Source of the DNA: Tamarix chinensis
Lineage: Eukaryota > Streptophyta > Magnoliopsida > Caryophyllales > Tamaricaceae
Direction of reading: 5' to 3'
DNA length: 64,000 nt
Assembly: GCA_030549775.1 (NCBI GenBank)
Contig: CM060174.1
Coordinates: forward strand, 18,649,193 to 18,713,192
The notes below the pieces were generated by a model. It was not told the origin of the DNA. It did no database searches and saw only the letters and a list, made by a program, of their open reading frames with translations. Shown in pieces: positions 39,501 through 52,333 of this stretch (position 1 is its first letter; each line of letters opens with the position of its first letter). A program made the translations under genes and the position numbers.

Positions 39501-39576
39501 GTGTTTCAAGAACATTTAATGTGGGTGATTTATCCCTTATTTTAATGATATCACTTTTTGGACAAATTCTTCTCAA

Positions 39577-39587
39577 TTTGGGGAGAA
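39577..39587 (+). promoter_or_regulatory. Polypurine tract of gypsy element 2
   Basis: TTTGGGGAGAA directly abuts the 3' LTR (TGATGCA at 39588). This is the expected place and composition of the plus-strand priming site. Confidence 0.75.
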
Positions 39588-40365
39588 TGATGCAAGAGCA
39601 TCTGTAGATGATCCTCAAGATGATAATAATTTGGCATGGTTGATTATGGAACTGATCATAATATGTTTCTTTGATAATAATACTTTAAATAATCTTGATG
39701 ATATTACTTTAAGCCGTTCTTGTAGGTATATAATATTTTTTTATGAAGAAGATCAATCCATTTAAAAATTCAAGATACTTAATATTTTCACATGTTACAA
39801 GCTATTACAAAGGAAGCTATTGTGCATGAAAGTCAAGTCAAGGAGACTTAGTCAACCTTTTAAGTCAACATCATTGTTTTGATTAGGATTCTTGTTAGCT
39901 ATTTCATGTACTACTTAGCTTACTTTGTTTGTAATTTTTTTTATTCATGTATTATATATGATATAAATACATTGTTAATACTAGTTCATGTGTTAGTTAG
40001 TCATTTGTGTGTCATGTGGCTAAATTAGTGTGCTAGTTAGCAATGATCTATACCTATATATATACATGTGTCAACACATTGTAACACGTTGATGGTTGAG
40101 ATATTGAAATCTAATACAAGTAGTTCACTTGGTTAATTATGTCTTTGTGATTGAATAATCCTTTCTAAGACTACTTGGAGTAATCTTGGATAAGAGACAT
40201 TCAAAATTGAGTTCTTTGAAAACTTGTTGGGTTCTTTGAGTTCTTATTGAATTATTTTTAATTCTTGCTTGAATCTGTTCATTTCTTCGTCTAAATTAGA
40301 TAGCCACCGATCCTACTTCATCTACAGCCATACTGATCTTCATCCACCCATGAAGATTAGTGTCA
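39588..40365 (+). repeat. 3' LTR of gypsy element 2
   Basis: 778 bp, TGATGCA to GTGTCA, the uninterrupted counterpart of the split 5' LTR. A TATA-like run is at about 40048-40062. It is followed by ctttc, a poor match to ctata before the 5' LTR. Confidence 0.85.
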
Positions 40366-40370
40366 CTTTC

Positions 40371-40913
40371 TCTAGTCTCCTTCACTTCACAACATCTTTA
40401 AGGATCTCCATGAGAGAAAATAACTTGAATGTGTCTACCATGCCATGATATTAAGGACCTCCAAAGGTACATCCATATATGTTAATGAATCCTCTAACTT
40501 AATCTTTGGTCTACATAACTTCTTTATAGATAGGTGGATGCCAGTAAGTACCACAACTCCATTCCCATAGCCTCCTCAACTCTTTGATAAGTATGAAAGA
40601 GCATAGATATATTTCAAACAGAGATTATGTTAGTGGGTGTACGAACCCACCACAAAACATTTTGTGATAGATACATACATTTTGGCATCATGAACTACAA
40701 CACTAAAACCATGTTAGCAAAACTCTAGATTACTAAGCACATAATTTGAAAACAATACGCATAAAGGAAACTTATGCTACCCATTAATGATTCCTCACAT
40801 GACTAATCTAGGTTTTTGAAAACAAATAGAAACTTTTAGAAGATTTAATACTATGAAAACTGAATCGCAACAATGAAACTCAATTTTCAAAAACCTTAAG
40901 CTTTGATATCAAA
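40371..40913 (-). other. Non-coding internal region of the left array unit, part 2, with primer-binding site
   Basis: On the minus strand the bases right after LTR L2 (40913 downward) read TTTGATATCAAAGC, which matches TTTGGTATCAGAGC, the initiator-Met primer-binding site, at 12 of 14 positions. The rest shows no clear gene. This places L2 as the 5' LTR of a minus-strand unit whose interior continues, across the inserted gypsy element, to 24828. Confidence 0.6.
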
Positions 40914-43900
40914 TGTAATACCCCCAGATTTTACTACTAAAAATTTTCATTTTAAAAATATTCATGGAAGCTAGGAAATAAAACACATGGGAACTATGTC
41001 ACATCCAAAACAGAGAAGGTACCCTTTATATCTGATCCATGTTGAATGTAAAGCTAAAAGTTACTCATACTAAAATAAAACATAAGGCGCCCAATATTTA
41101 CTCTAAAAAACTTGTTATAGAAAATTGATAATAAAAAATATTAGATAATACATGACAACCAACAATAGAGAGGTATAACCAATACTTAACCTATGTCGCT
41201 TGTGAAACCAAAAAATATTAGGTGTGGTCAGAACTTAATCAATAGATAAGACTAAAAAAAATAGAAGCAAAATAAAGAGATTTCAAATATGATACAAAAA
41301 GAGTTTTACAATGCTTAAAGTCACAAAGGGAACATCAAGGGAAAAAAACAAGGGACACAGAATGGCCCTACAATACTCTAACCCACCTAGATTGCCACAA
41401 AAAACTTATAATAACGCAAAAATGATAGTATCAATACAACTTTCTCATTATAAGTAAAAAATAATACCTTCAAAGAGGTATCATCCCTTCATTGCATGTA
41501 AATATGAAATAATAGAAATCATACCAAAATCATACAATAATATTAAATGACAACATCTAAGATAACATGATCCCATAATTCAATCAACAATATTAATCCA
41601 ATCAAAATCCTAATAAAGGCCCAAGCATAACATAATCCAAATTGTACAATAATTATAAGATATCCATAACTCTTATCCTATACACAGCATGGTTTTTATT
41701 GATTACACCAAACAATCCAACCTTTATCAAGGTATTCCTAATGTCATTATTCTAGAGGTGTTATAATGGATCTCTAATATAATTCAATAAACCAATAAGG
41801 AAATCTTGAGCAAAAACTAACCCATAAACCATGAAATGATTTGTAGAGATAAAAAAATCAATAATCGAACCACGAACCTCCTAAAATCATGTTAGAAAGG
41901 TTACATGACATCAAGTCATGTATAACAACCACTAACTTCCTAACATCATCTCATATATCTAAGTTATGTATATAGACCCCAACACACAAGATTTTAAGTG
42001 TGCATAACCCCTCTAGGATTTGGGATTCTTTATGAGTATAATTGAGGCCTTTGACATGAAGGACCATTATAAATTCGGTGGCCTATCAAGGCAAAATATC
42101 CCATTTCAAAACCCAAGTCTTTCACTTTAAACACTTAGTGTCTTATTCAATTCAATGCTGTTATTCCAAGGATACTAAAATCAACATCCATAATCCAAAA
42201 ATAAATAATAATAATAAATAAATAAAGGACCCTAAGGGTCACTACAACAATTAAATAACCCAACCAATCCTAAGGATCAAGAGGGTCAACACAAAATGTC
42301 ATCACATCCTAGGTTTAAGCATCATACCATAGCTTATTTTTTTTTTACTAAATTCAACCATTCGATTATATTTAGATGTATTTCCAAGGCCAACCTATAA
42401 GTAAACTATCAACATAAAGTTCACAGGTCAACCCTAACACAATAAATCCAATTATTCACACTAGGCACATTTCATTTAGGAGTGACCAAAATGATCTCCA
42501 AACCTTATTTGCCACATTTTATTTCATTTTGATGCAAAAATTTATTATAAGGAACAATTTCTCATGAAAATGCTAGCATTTAATAGCTTATAATATTTTA
42601 TCATGGAAGTGAGTTATATAAGATGACAAAAGACTATAATACTCCTGCAAAGGGTGTAAGCATATTGAACATACAAAATACTAAGAAGGCATATCTAAAC
42701 ATGCATAATTATTTTAGTCATATGATCAACCCTCATGAAGAAAATTAAAGCATGTTATATGTAAAATGATAATTCTACCCCTAGAGTGTACAAATATTGA
42801 GTCATACAAAACTATCCTTAAACATACTCAAATATTATCATGGTATATGTCAATATTTAACTAAAAAATGCAAGAATATGGATGAAATGCTTAGCATTGA
42901 GTTTCCTAAAAGGGACTAAAAACACCCTTTCCAAGATCACACAACATTAATCATATAAACTAGCATGTTTTTGCCTACTATTATATGTATACATTCACAC
43001 AATTTAAATACAAATAATTATAAGCTTGATAACCTAATATCAACATGCTAAGCATTAGAAATTATGAATTGCACATAAAATATAATATCATATGCTCCTT
43101 CACATATAATATATTAGAAATTATAAATTGTATAGAAAATATATTGCTAGCACAAAAGTCATAAATTTTGCAATAATTAAAACATCGCATGACACAAACC
43201 TTGACAAGCCTATCATACTCACACCCAAAATATTCTGCCATCTAAGGAGGGGTTGAATTTACCATAAAGCTACACAAAAATTTAGCACAAAATGCCCCAT
43301 CCAAGGCCACCTTAAGCAAGAATAGGATAACCTAAGCCAACAACTCACCCAACATAATATATGTATATTAGCATCTACACCCAATTATAATATAAATTAA
43401 TAAATAAAAGAAATCAAATAATAGTGGACAACAGATCAAGGTTACTAAATAAGAAGCACAAACTTACTCTATAAATTCTCAACCATGTAAGGTCTTCATG
43501 TAGGGAAAAAAGATGCACGTCTATCACTCACTGAAGAAGGTGGTTGGCTTTAATGGTTATAACACACTGAGAGATGATTCATGAGGTTAACACACAACAA
43601 GGGATGGAGGAAAGGGCTGTAACACTAGAAACTCACACAAGGTTATGGTGCACGTCGTTTATGGGGTATGATGGACCTTCAAGATTCAAGAGAAGAAAAA
43701 TTCAAGGCTTAAAGAGTAAGGCATGTGGCTACACAACTAGATAGGGTGCTCAGGTTGGACTAGTCAAGCTATGCATCCAGGGGTCGCTCGTTAGTGCTAC
43801 ACAAAGTATGAGAAGAATACAAAGTAAGGGAAGAAGAAGAAGAAGATTAGGAGGGATAAGAAAAGGAGGAGGAGGAATGAATAAGGAGTATAGATTGTTG

Positions 43901-44783
43901 ATGAGGAGGAGGAAGAAGAAGAAGAATGAATGAATGAATGAGGAGTATAGATTGTTGGGGAATCAAATATAGAAGAAAAATGAAGGAAGAAGGAGGGAGT
44001 TTATGGAGCTTTGTGCCATGCAAAACAAAATGACCAAGGTAAGGCAAGGGAGTTTGTGATATGCAAGAAAAAAATGAAGATGCTAGGCGTGGAGAGGAGT
44101 TAGGTTTGGTAATGGTAAAATGAAATTTAAGGGCATGTTGGTTCAATAAAAACAAATAAACAAGGGGTTAGGCACAATAGATGGGGGTAAGCTAGTGTTA
44201 CATGCGAAAAGAAAAACAAAATAGATAAGGGAGTTGGTTGTAGGGGATAAAATTGGACATTAGCTCGATTTAGGGGTAGGCTGGTTATGTGGTCAAGTGA
44301 ACTTATAAAGGATGGAAATGCAAGGCTAGGCAAAGGTGCATTTGGTAGGATGGTACAATACATAGGGAAGGTAAGGAGAATTAGATGCACACACTAATAG
44401 GGGGTTTCCAGGTGAACTAGTTGCGTTTTGTTTGGTTAGGTTAGGTTAGAGGCCAACTAATTAGAATCAACAAAAGAAAAGGGGGCATGGTGAGGTTAAA
44501 GGGTTGCATTTAAGGTTTAAAATAAAAAGGATTAATGATTAAAAAGAATTAAGAGATAAATAAACACACAAAAAATCTACCCATATAATACATCTTAAAA
44601 TAATAAACTAATACTCTATGATACTAGCATGTAGTAATAATAATACTAATACTAATACTAATAATAATATACAAAATAATATAACATCCAAACATATAAT
44701 AATTTCTATAATTAGTTTCGTAAAAATTATATATTTTATAATTAGGTTTTCTAAATTAGAGTCTATACAAAATGGGTAATATA
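40914..44783 (-). repeat. Long LTR L2, shared by two array units
   Basis: About 3.87 kb. The plus-strand low end is TGTAATACCCCC and the high end is GGGTAATATA, that is TATATTACCC on the minus strand, with TG changed to TA. L3 can be aligned to it from its start to near 42984 (for example the stretches at 41150-41250 and 42520-42620). It contains the conserved block at about 42113-42150 and a purine-rich plus strand at about 43500-44400. It has polypurine sequence on its right and a primer-binding-like site on its left, so it is a 3' LTR for the right unit and a 5' LTR for the left unit. Confidence 0.75.
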
Positions 44784-44798
44784 CTCCTACCCCTTTAA
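44784..44798 (-). promoter_or_regulatory. Polypurine tract of the right array unit
   Basis: On the minus strand TTAAAGGGGTAGGAG directly precedes LTR L2 (TATATTACCC). This is the typical plus-strand priming site of plant gypsy elements and supports the minus orientation of the unit. Confidence 0.75.
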
Positions 44799-45385
44799 GA
44801 GCAGCTTCATCCCCAAAATAAACCAAGACAAAAAAAACTAATTAGAACCTCGAGTGACCCACAACTAATGATTTAACAAGTTGAAGGTCACAACCTCCTC
44901 AAATTCTACAAGCTTAAACCAAACATAATGTTTGCCATATATAAACATGAATACAAATCATAAAAGACATCACATACATCACACATGAATTAGTCATATA
45001 ATAATTATGCAACCATAATATATAAAGCAACTAATTAATACAATCATTTCTCACAAACCCTAACCAAAGATCATAACATTTCATATTTAACAATTACCAC
45101 AACCTCAATTCCCATCATGCTCAAAAACAATACTGACTCCAAAATAGATTACACAAATCATCTCAACCACTTCCCAACCCTAATACTCATACCAAGAACA
45201 AAACACTACAAAACACTTATCAATTAAAACAAACCTCTTCCATCACCCAAACATAATCAATCTATTCCCCTATATCACAACTCCTCAACAAACCACCCAA
45301 TAAATTTATTAAAATATCCAACACAATAAGGCCAATCAATAAATTGATTAGGGATAATACCCTTTTAAGAATATAACCGTCTAGG

Positions 45386-48300
45386 TGCAACACCCCCATT
45401 TTTACCACTTGAAACTTTTATTTTGTGAAAGTGTTAATTACCTAATTAATGGGTGTTACTACCACACTTAGCACAAGTTTGGTTCCCTCACGTCTCTTAT
45501 GCCAAATGATAAGGCTAAAACAAATCATTAAAAAAAAGTAAAATAGTGGAAATACGAGACATTACATAAATAAAAGTTATGGGTAATATAATCCATACAA
45601 CAATAAAAATTAAAATACTAAGGAACATTAGAGTCTGAAGAAAAATCAATTACATCAAAAGAAGGTACCCAAAGGTAAAATACTAATTTGTCTTAACTTT
45701 CATATCCAAAATCCCACTTTAAAAATGGGATTCCAAAGGACTCTCTTCCATGTCACTATAATATGCCTAAAGCTACTCCATACCCTTCACGTAGTCATCT
45801 ACAAAAGTAGTATCAGTACAACTTCCTTATACTAAATAAATCACAATACCTTACAAGAGGTAGCATACCCATATTGTACATAGACACACAAAAATCATAA
45901 ATCATACTGGAGCACAAAGCATGTATTAGGATCACATGCATCAATTGTGGAATAATACACATAGTATCAAGTCTCAAGGCTAATAGTAAAATATACTAGT
46001 TCATTTCACATCATCTCAAGGTATAATAGACATATCTAATTAGTTAAATAGATTCCAAATACTAAGGTAAGGAACTGAGGCACCTACCAAAGTAACACAT
46101 CCAAAATGATTCCAAATATCAAGGTAAGGCACTAAGGAAACTACCAAATCAATATTTACAAATCAATTCTAAATACAAGGTAGGGGCAATGAGGCAACTA
46201 CCGAATCAACACGTCAAATCAATTCCAAATACCAAGGTAGGGCACTAAGCCACCTACCAAACCAAAAAACCTAAAACAGTTCTAAATACCAAGGTATGGT
46301 ACTAAGGTGACTACCGAAACAACAATCCAAATCAATTCTTTCCATTTTCTTACACAATAGGTACTTCCATTTTACATAACATAAGGGAAATACAATCAAC
46401 CAAGGGACCCGGTACACTAAGTCATATTGGCACTTGAAGACAAAAAAATAGCCTTACTCTCAAACAAAGGAACACAATAGTACACCAGTCATACCGACAT
46501 AAAAAGGCAACACAGTACCCTCTAACCTTGGCATCCTAAACCTTAAGTATCAATACCCCTTATATGGCCCATAGATCACCTATAGAGTATAATATTACCT
46601 TATTGAGGCACAACAGCACACCAGTGAAACAAAACAAATAAGGGCTTAGATCTCATCTCTAGGATAGCTAATCCTAGAGAGAAACCATTTCCAACTTGAG
46701 GTATTTCACTAAGTATTAATATTTGGTAGGGTGACCACAAAAAGCATAAATTGTACAATTATTCTCATTTCCATCATTTTTCATTTTTTCTTTTATTTTC
46801 AATTATTAAGGTAAACCCTAAGCTCATCGGTCTATGCCAAACCAAGTCAATACTAAGGTCAATGCATCAAAAATCTAAGGGTTCTCAAAAGATATATTAA
46901 GTCAAGATTACTAGAATACCCTTAAAAACCCTAATTTCATCATTTTATTCATTTTTGTACCAAACATTATTATTACGAGAAATTTGGTATGAAAAGTATA
47001 AAAGTAAATATTTCAAATTATTTTAGCATGTAAGTAGTCCTTTCATTTCGACAATTAACTTTATTTTCCACTTTTCATGCATTTAGTGGGTTGTGCCGAA
47101 AAAACCCTAATCATGCAACTCTCATATATCATATATCCTATGTAGTAGGTATGTACATATTTAAAGCATAATACACCATTAAAATAGGGAAATTATTATC
47201 ACAATATATGTAGGAAAATATCTCTAACCCTAGGTCCTATGAATCAAATTCATCATAAGCTAACCCTTATCATGTGTATGTGCCTCTATGCGAATCATAG
47301 TAACCCTAACTACCATGCATTAGAAATCATGAGATATTTATCATGGCATTTAAATCATAACTTGAAAAAAATGATATCAACCCTAACAAAACCCTAGACA
47401 TACGTACATAAACCATTTAACATATTACTCATGCATATAACTTCACTTATAGCAATAATACATATTATTTAGTTAATATGTTATAAATTTATCATTCTTG
47501 TCATAATACTTGGAGAATGTAAAACCCTAGCACAATTCTAAATCAAAAAATTCCAAAAATTCTTGCACATAAATTCTACCATATTATGAGTGTTTGAATT
47601 TACCTAATCTAAGCTTACATAAAAAGCCTTCTCCAAGATCCTCAAGAATTACCTAGGAATTTAGCACCCAATAACACATATATTAGCATTTAATATTGCA
47701 CAAAAATAAAAAAAAAATTACTAAAACAACTCAAGGATAACTAACTAGTTGGAGCAAAGTATCAAGGAGGATGACCAAAAATCACATAACAAAAGAGGAA
47801 GAATTAGTGGAAAATGTCCAAAATGAGAGGAGAAACAACGACAGCCTTGGCTATTGCTAGGGAGGTTGCTATGGCATAAATGGATGAAGCAAGTATAGGA
47901 TAAAAAATAGGGAAATATGCATCAAGGGGAGGAGCTATGATAGGAAAAGGTGAAAAAAGAGGAGGGGATCTATAGAAATGGCTAAAGTCATGAAGGGTGG
48001 TGTTGGTGCTTTTGGCCAAAGGTTGGGGTGATTTTGGGTGAAGTTACCGAGCTTAGGTGGTGGAAGAGGTGGAAATGAGTGGAGGTACGATGGAAGTGGG
48101 TGCAGTAAGGTAGGGAGGTGTGGTACTTTTGGTTGAAGGACAAAGAAGGAGCTTCAGTGAGCTTGGCCGAAGGTGGAGGGGTTGCCTCGATGAGTTTGGT
48201 GAGGGGCTTAGGGTATGTTTTTGTGAGGTTATGTATTTGTGTTGGGGTGGTTTTGGTATTAGTTGCTAGTGCATGGGGTGAGGGATTGGTAGAGATGGTC

Positions 48301-48866
48301 AGTTATAAGGGAAAGGGAGTGGTGGTAGTGGTGTGCATTGTGGAGAAAGAAATGGTGGAAAAGAAATAGGCGACAAGTACACTGATGGAGAAATGGAGAG
48401 GTTTTTCTTGCATAAAGGAGATCCGGATGAAGGGGAGGAAGTGCAAGATTCTTGAGGGAAGAAGGCACAAAACAAAGGGAGAAGGAGAAAGAGAGGGAGA
48501 AGGGTTTAAAAAGAGGATGGTGTGCAGGGTACCATTGAGAAAAACAAGGAGAGGAAAACATGGGGGAGAGAGAGATGTGGTGTAGGGTATGGTGTGAGGA
48601 TTTAACACTGGGTAAGGAATGGAGGGAATATCACGAAATTCTAGCATAGGTTATAGTAATTAATTAAGTGAAGGACCGGGTAGAAATATCCTGTTACCAT
48701 AATAGGATTTACTTATTGTATTAGATACCGGTTAAGATCTAGATTAGAATTAAAAATTAATAATGCACTCTCTACAAAATTTTAATATAATGAAATCTTA
48801 TGTCAAATATTGAAAAAAAATACCCTATAAGAATTATTATAACTAATATAGAAATAGGATATTACA
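45386..48866 (-). mobile_element. Long solo LTR C
   Basis: 3481 bp, in plus coordinates TGCAACACCCCC to GGATATTACA, with a perfect 5-bp duplication ctagg at 45381-45385 and 48867-48871. Reversed, it runs parallel to A and B: start TGTAATATCC, pyrimidine-rich tract (plus-strand purine-rich, about 47800-48650), conserved block (about 46698-46727), minisatellite (46054-46330), end GGGGGTGTTGCA. No genes. The perfect duplication suggests it is a younger insertion than A. Confidence 0.9.
46054..46330 (-). repeat. Minisatellite, about 57-bp unit, in LTR C
   Basis: Five units start with CCAAATAC-like sequence at 46054, 46112, 46170, 46224 and 46282 (spacings 58, 58, 54, 58). Each includes AAGGTARGGCACTRAGG-like and ACTACCRAA-like parts. 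This is the reverse complement of the arrays in A and B. Confidence 0.85.
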
Positions 48867-49544
48867 CTAGGGCTAACCAACTCAATTAATAACATAATTG
48901 AGGTATCCTAACAATACTCAATAACCAAAATTATAGCCACAACCTCTAAGTAAGATATCTCAAATAAAAAGACTAAAACCAAGATAAAATCACAATTCTC
49001 ACAAGGATAATCTTGGTTTCCAAAAGAAATAGAAGAATTAAAAATAATTAGGATTGAGAAAATTAAATCTAAAAAACAAGATTCAATTCTCAACAACCAA
49101 AATCTTTAATATCAACTATCATACCCCTAATAAAAATTAAAACTTAAAAAATTCCTTTTAGTGAAAGAAATAATACAAAATATCGGGTGTCATGTTACAA
49201 CTAATATATATGAGAAAAAGAGAGAAAGATATGATCGATACCTAACATGTACCCATTGAGAGGCCAAAACAAATCAAACACAAAAATTAGGTGTGGTTAG
49301 CAATTGATCCAAGGTCAAGATTAAAACAAAAGTAAACCATCAGAGACAAAAGAGAGAGATTTTAACTGTAATGTAATGATATTGCTCTTCCCGCATGGGT
49401 TACTTAGCAACAAAATAACATCATCAACTCCATCATTTAAAAAAGAGAAAATGGGTCCAAAGATGGAATAAGACAAATAGCCTGAATCGTTGAAATATTT
49501 GGGGATAACGATCAATTTGGGATTGAGAATTTAGGGGAAAAAGA

Positions 49545-49866
49545 AGTAAATATAAAAAAAGACCACGGGCACAAGAGCTTCTTTTATGTTATTCTAAATT
49601 CCAACCGATGGTTGATCTATGGGCATAGCGGATTCGATCATCCTCTACTCATAGGGATTTGGGGCACTACCCAAAAGCATCACAGACGAACCTAATCATC
49701 TCATAGCTATACAAACCTACTCCATCATCTACATCTCATATGCCATTGGTGAGGGTCCCATTTGTCATGTGCCCTTTTACAGGATCCCATTCCCAGTAAG
49801 TAGAGTGGACTTGAACCCATACCCTTGATTCATGGATGAGTTCTAGCTAGTAAAGAGATTCTCTAG
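49545..49866 (-). mobile_element. SINE-like insertion in L3 (uncertain)
   Basis: L2 is continuous where L3 has about 500 extra bases (about 49357-49864). On the minus strand the part from 49866 down contains TAGCTAGAACT, resembling a polymerase III A box, then GGTTCAAGTCC, which fits the B-box consensus, and later a run TCTTTTTTTAT near 49556. That order is typical of tRNA-derived SINEs. I found no clean target duplication, and the insertion may be longer than the SINE-like part. Confidence 0.3.
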
Positions 49867-50176
49867 AGAGCTATAAAATGAATTTTACAACACTTAAAAT
49901 ATTACAGGGCCCTTGAAGAAAAAAAACTCAAAACTAGAACAAGGGACACTAGATATCCTACAACACTCTAACCTACCCAGATTGCCACTAAAAACCTTCA
50001 ACAACCTAAAAGTGATAGCGTTAGAATGAATTTCTCATACCGAGTTATTCACATTACCTCCAAAGATGTAGTATGATAACATTGCATTTAACATATAAGA
50101 ATAAACATGATACCAAAATAATATTATATTCAATAAGACTAATCAACAATTATAAGATATCAACAACTCTTATTCC

Positions 50177-52333
50177 CTTATTGTACTTTGGGCCCCTAAG
50201 TTTTTTCTAGAGGCCATCTTCTATAATTTTCTCAGTAGAGAGATATTCTTCTTCCTATATCTAAAGAGGAATTGAAGTAAGATATAATATGAGAAAGCAC
50301 AAATACCTTGGTATTGACGACATTAATGATTTCTTGTACAAGAAATGTTGGCATATTCTATGAGACCACCTTTGAAGAATTGCTTAAGACTTCTTCTACT
50401 AGGGTATCCTTCCTAGAATATTGAATGTGACTATGTTTTCTTTGATCCCTAAAGTTGAAGCACCTATACACTTTGAATAATACAATACTATTGCATGTTG
50501 TAATGTTCTATATAATGTTATCTCCAAAATCCTCACCAACCAAATTCACTCCGGTCTTCCCTCCTTTGTTAGCCTTTCCCTATTTTATTTTTATCAAGGG
50601 TATATGTATAAGGGATAATATTCTAATTCCTCTTGAGTTTTTTAGAAGATACAATTAGAGACACATGTCTCCCCGATGTATGCTAAAGTTGGACTTAGGG
50701 AAGTATATAATGTTATTGGATGGTGCTTCATGGCTTGGGTTTCCCTCTTTATTTTGTGAGATTGATCATTAAATGTATTAATACAATCGGTTACTCCTTT
50801 ATATTTAATGGAGAACTCAATCCACCCTTTTATATATAAAAAAAAAACATTAGGCAGGGTGATATTATTTCACCATATCTTTTTGTATTAACTAAGGAGT
50901 ACTTGAATAGACTCCTTCAGGCTTGTGGCATGATCTAAGAAAATTCACCCTAAATGTAAGAAAGAAAAGATCAAAGATCATTAGTATCACCTTTGTTGAT
51001 GAAATTTTGTTATTCTCTCATGGTTTCTAGATTTTCTCTTCAATATCTAGAGTACAATTGACTAAGTCGAAGACCCAACTTTTTTTGGTGGTATGTCTCA
51101 AACAAAGAGAACTACATTGGTGAATGAAATCCATATTAATGAAATTTCATTTCCTGTCACTTACTTTGGAGGTCCTATCTCTAGCACCAAGCTTTCTAGA
51201 CATTATTTTTATGATCTTATTGAGAAGATGACGGTTAAAATGAGACACCGGTCTACTAAATTTATATCATATGCTGGCATACTTTAACTTGTTTAGCTAT
51301 TGAAGTCCTAGATTTTTATCTTACCTAAAATGGTCACTATAACTATTCAAGAACTTTGTAGATCCTTTTTATGGTCTTGTTCAACTTTCGTGACTAGAAA
51401 AACTCCAATTGCATGGTCTAAGGTATGTTCTCCTCTAGATGAAGGCGATATTAGCCTCTTCAACATTAAGTATGGAATAAAGCAACTATTTGCAAATGGT
51501 TATGGCAACTTTTGATGGGGAAGAACACTCTTTGGGTCAAATGACGCTTTAAATACTATTTCAATGATACCTTTCTCTAAGATCTTCAGCCTAAAGACTC
51601 TTATTCTTAGGATATGAGAAAAATCTTGAAGCTTCGTCATTATTTCACTAGTCAAACTCTCTATACCACTCATGATAAATTCAACATATCTAAGTGCTAC
51701 CATTATTTTATACATCGATCCTCTTAGATCTCTTAGAGAGCAACAATTTGGCCTTCAATCCAAATTTCTAAAAATCATTTCATCCTTCGGTTGGAAACTC
51801 ATGAAAGCTTGTCTACAAAAACATATCTGAGGAAGGTAGGTGTTATGTTTGACCATACATGTGTCTTATGTAAAGCCACAAATGAGGACTTGGATCATTT
51901 TCTCACCAAATGTCCCTTCTTACGTTCTATATGGAATATGATTTTGACCAAGATGGGGTAGGGTCACATTGTTTGGTGCAAGCATATGAAGTTATAATGG
52001 ATTTCTCAAACAAGAAAAAGACTAAATGAGAAGTTAACTTCCTTAAAGGTATTTGTTTTTTACCATTTGTGTATCATATTTGGAGGGAGAAAAGAACTCG
52101 AGTCTTCAAGATTGCTAAGATATCTCTTAAGAAGAGTTTGAAATAGATCATTTGTGAAGTATCGTACAAGATTGCCAACATTCATGCTAGCTTTAGCTTT
52201 CATAAAATATTTTTTATGATTGAATCCTTCCATGTATAGCTGTAGTTATCTTGTTTTTTACTCTTTCTTGAAATCTTGGTTGTACTTTCCCATTCATTTT
52301 GTAGAAATACATTCTTAAATTACCAACTCAAAA
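50177..52333 (+). mobile_element. LINE (non-LTR retrotransposon), 5'-truncated
   Basis: It is flanked by a perfect 15-bp duplication AACAACTCTTATTCC (50162-50176 and 52334-52348). The matching site in L2 is uninterrupted near 41670. In order: LIPKVEAPIHF and CNVLYNVISKILTN (RT, about 50445-50550), RDNILIPLEFF, RQGDIISPYLFVL (about 50850-50890), TFVDEILLFSHG (about 50990-51025), FPVTYFGGPISSTKLS with FISYAGIL (51150-51285), and a zinc-binding region FDHTCVLCKATNEDLDHF...CPF (about 51850-51920). These are the blocks of plant LINE reverse transcriptase and its zf-RVT tail. The catalytic FADD motif has become FVDE, and several stops are present. ORF1 and the endonuclease are missing. Confidence 0.9.

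Larger units (their letters stand above)
25904..40365 (+). mobile_element. Ty3/gypsy retrotransposon 2, old, with two nested solo LTRs
   Basis: The LTRs are 25904-29961 (interrupted by B) and 39588-40365, both starting TGATGCA and ending GTGTCA. A primer-binding site follows the first and a polypurine tract precedes the second. Gene order gag, protease, reverse transcriptase, RNase H, integrase marks Ty3/gypsy. Without B (26436-29727) and D (30432-34788) it would be about 6.8 kb. Flanking pentamers ctata (25899-25903) and ctttc (40366-40370) share only three positions, consistent with age. Every gene carries stops or frameshifts. LTR sequences differ at roughly one in eight positions where I compared them, so it is clearly older than the gypsy element at 53117-59111. 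Confidence 0.9.
44799..49116 (-). mobile_element. Short internal region of the right array unit, split by solo LTR C
   Basis: Bases 44799-45385 and 48872-49116 flank solo LTR C and rejoin to about 0.85 kb. No gag or pol is recognisable. At the high end, right next to L3, the minus strand reads GTTGATATTAAAGA (49103-49116), a weak match (about 9-10 of 14) to the initiator-Met primer-binding site. With L2 and L3 this is a complete but gene-less LTR-internal-LTR unit. Whether the genes were never present or were lost by recombination cannot be told. Confidence 0.6.

Noticed and set aside
43847..44390. Minus-strand Ser/Pro-rich frames, possible secreted protein
   Set aside because: Purine-rich plus strand of LTR L2; repetitive GAAGAA and ATGAATGA units explain the frames.
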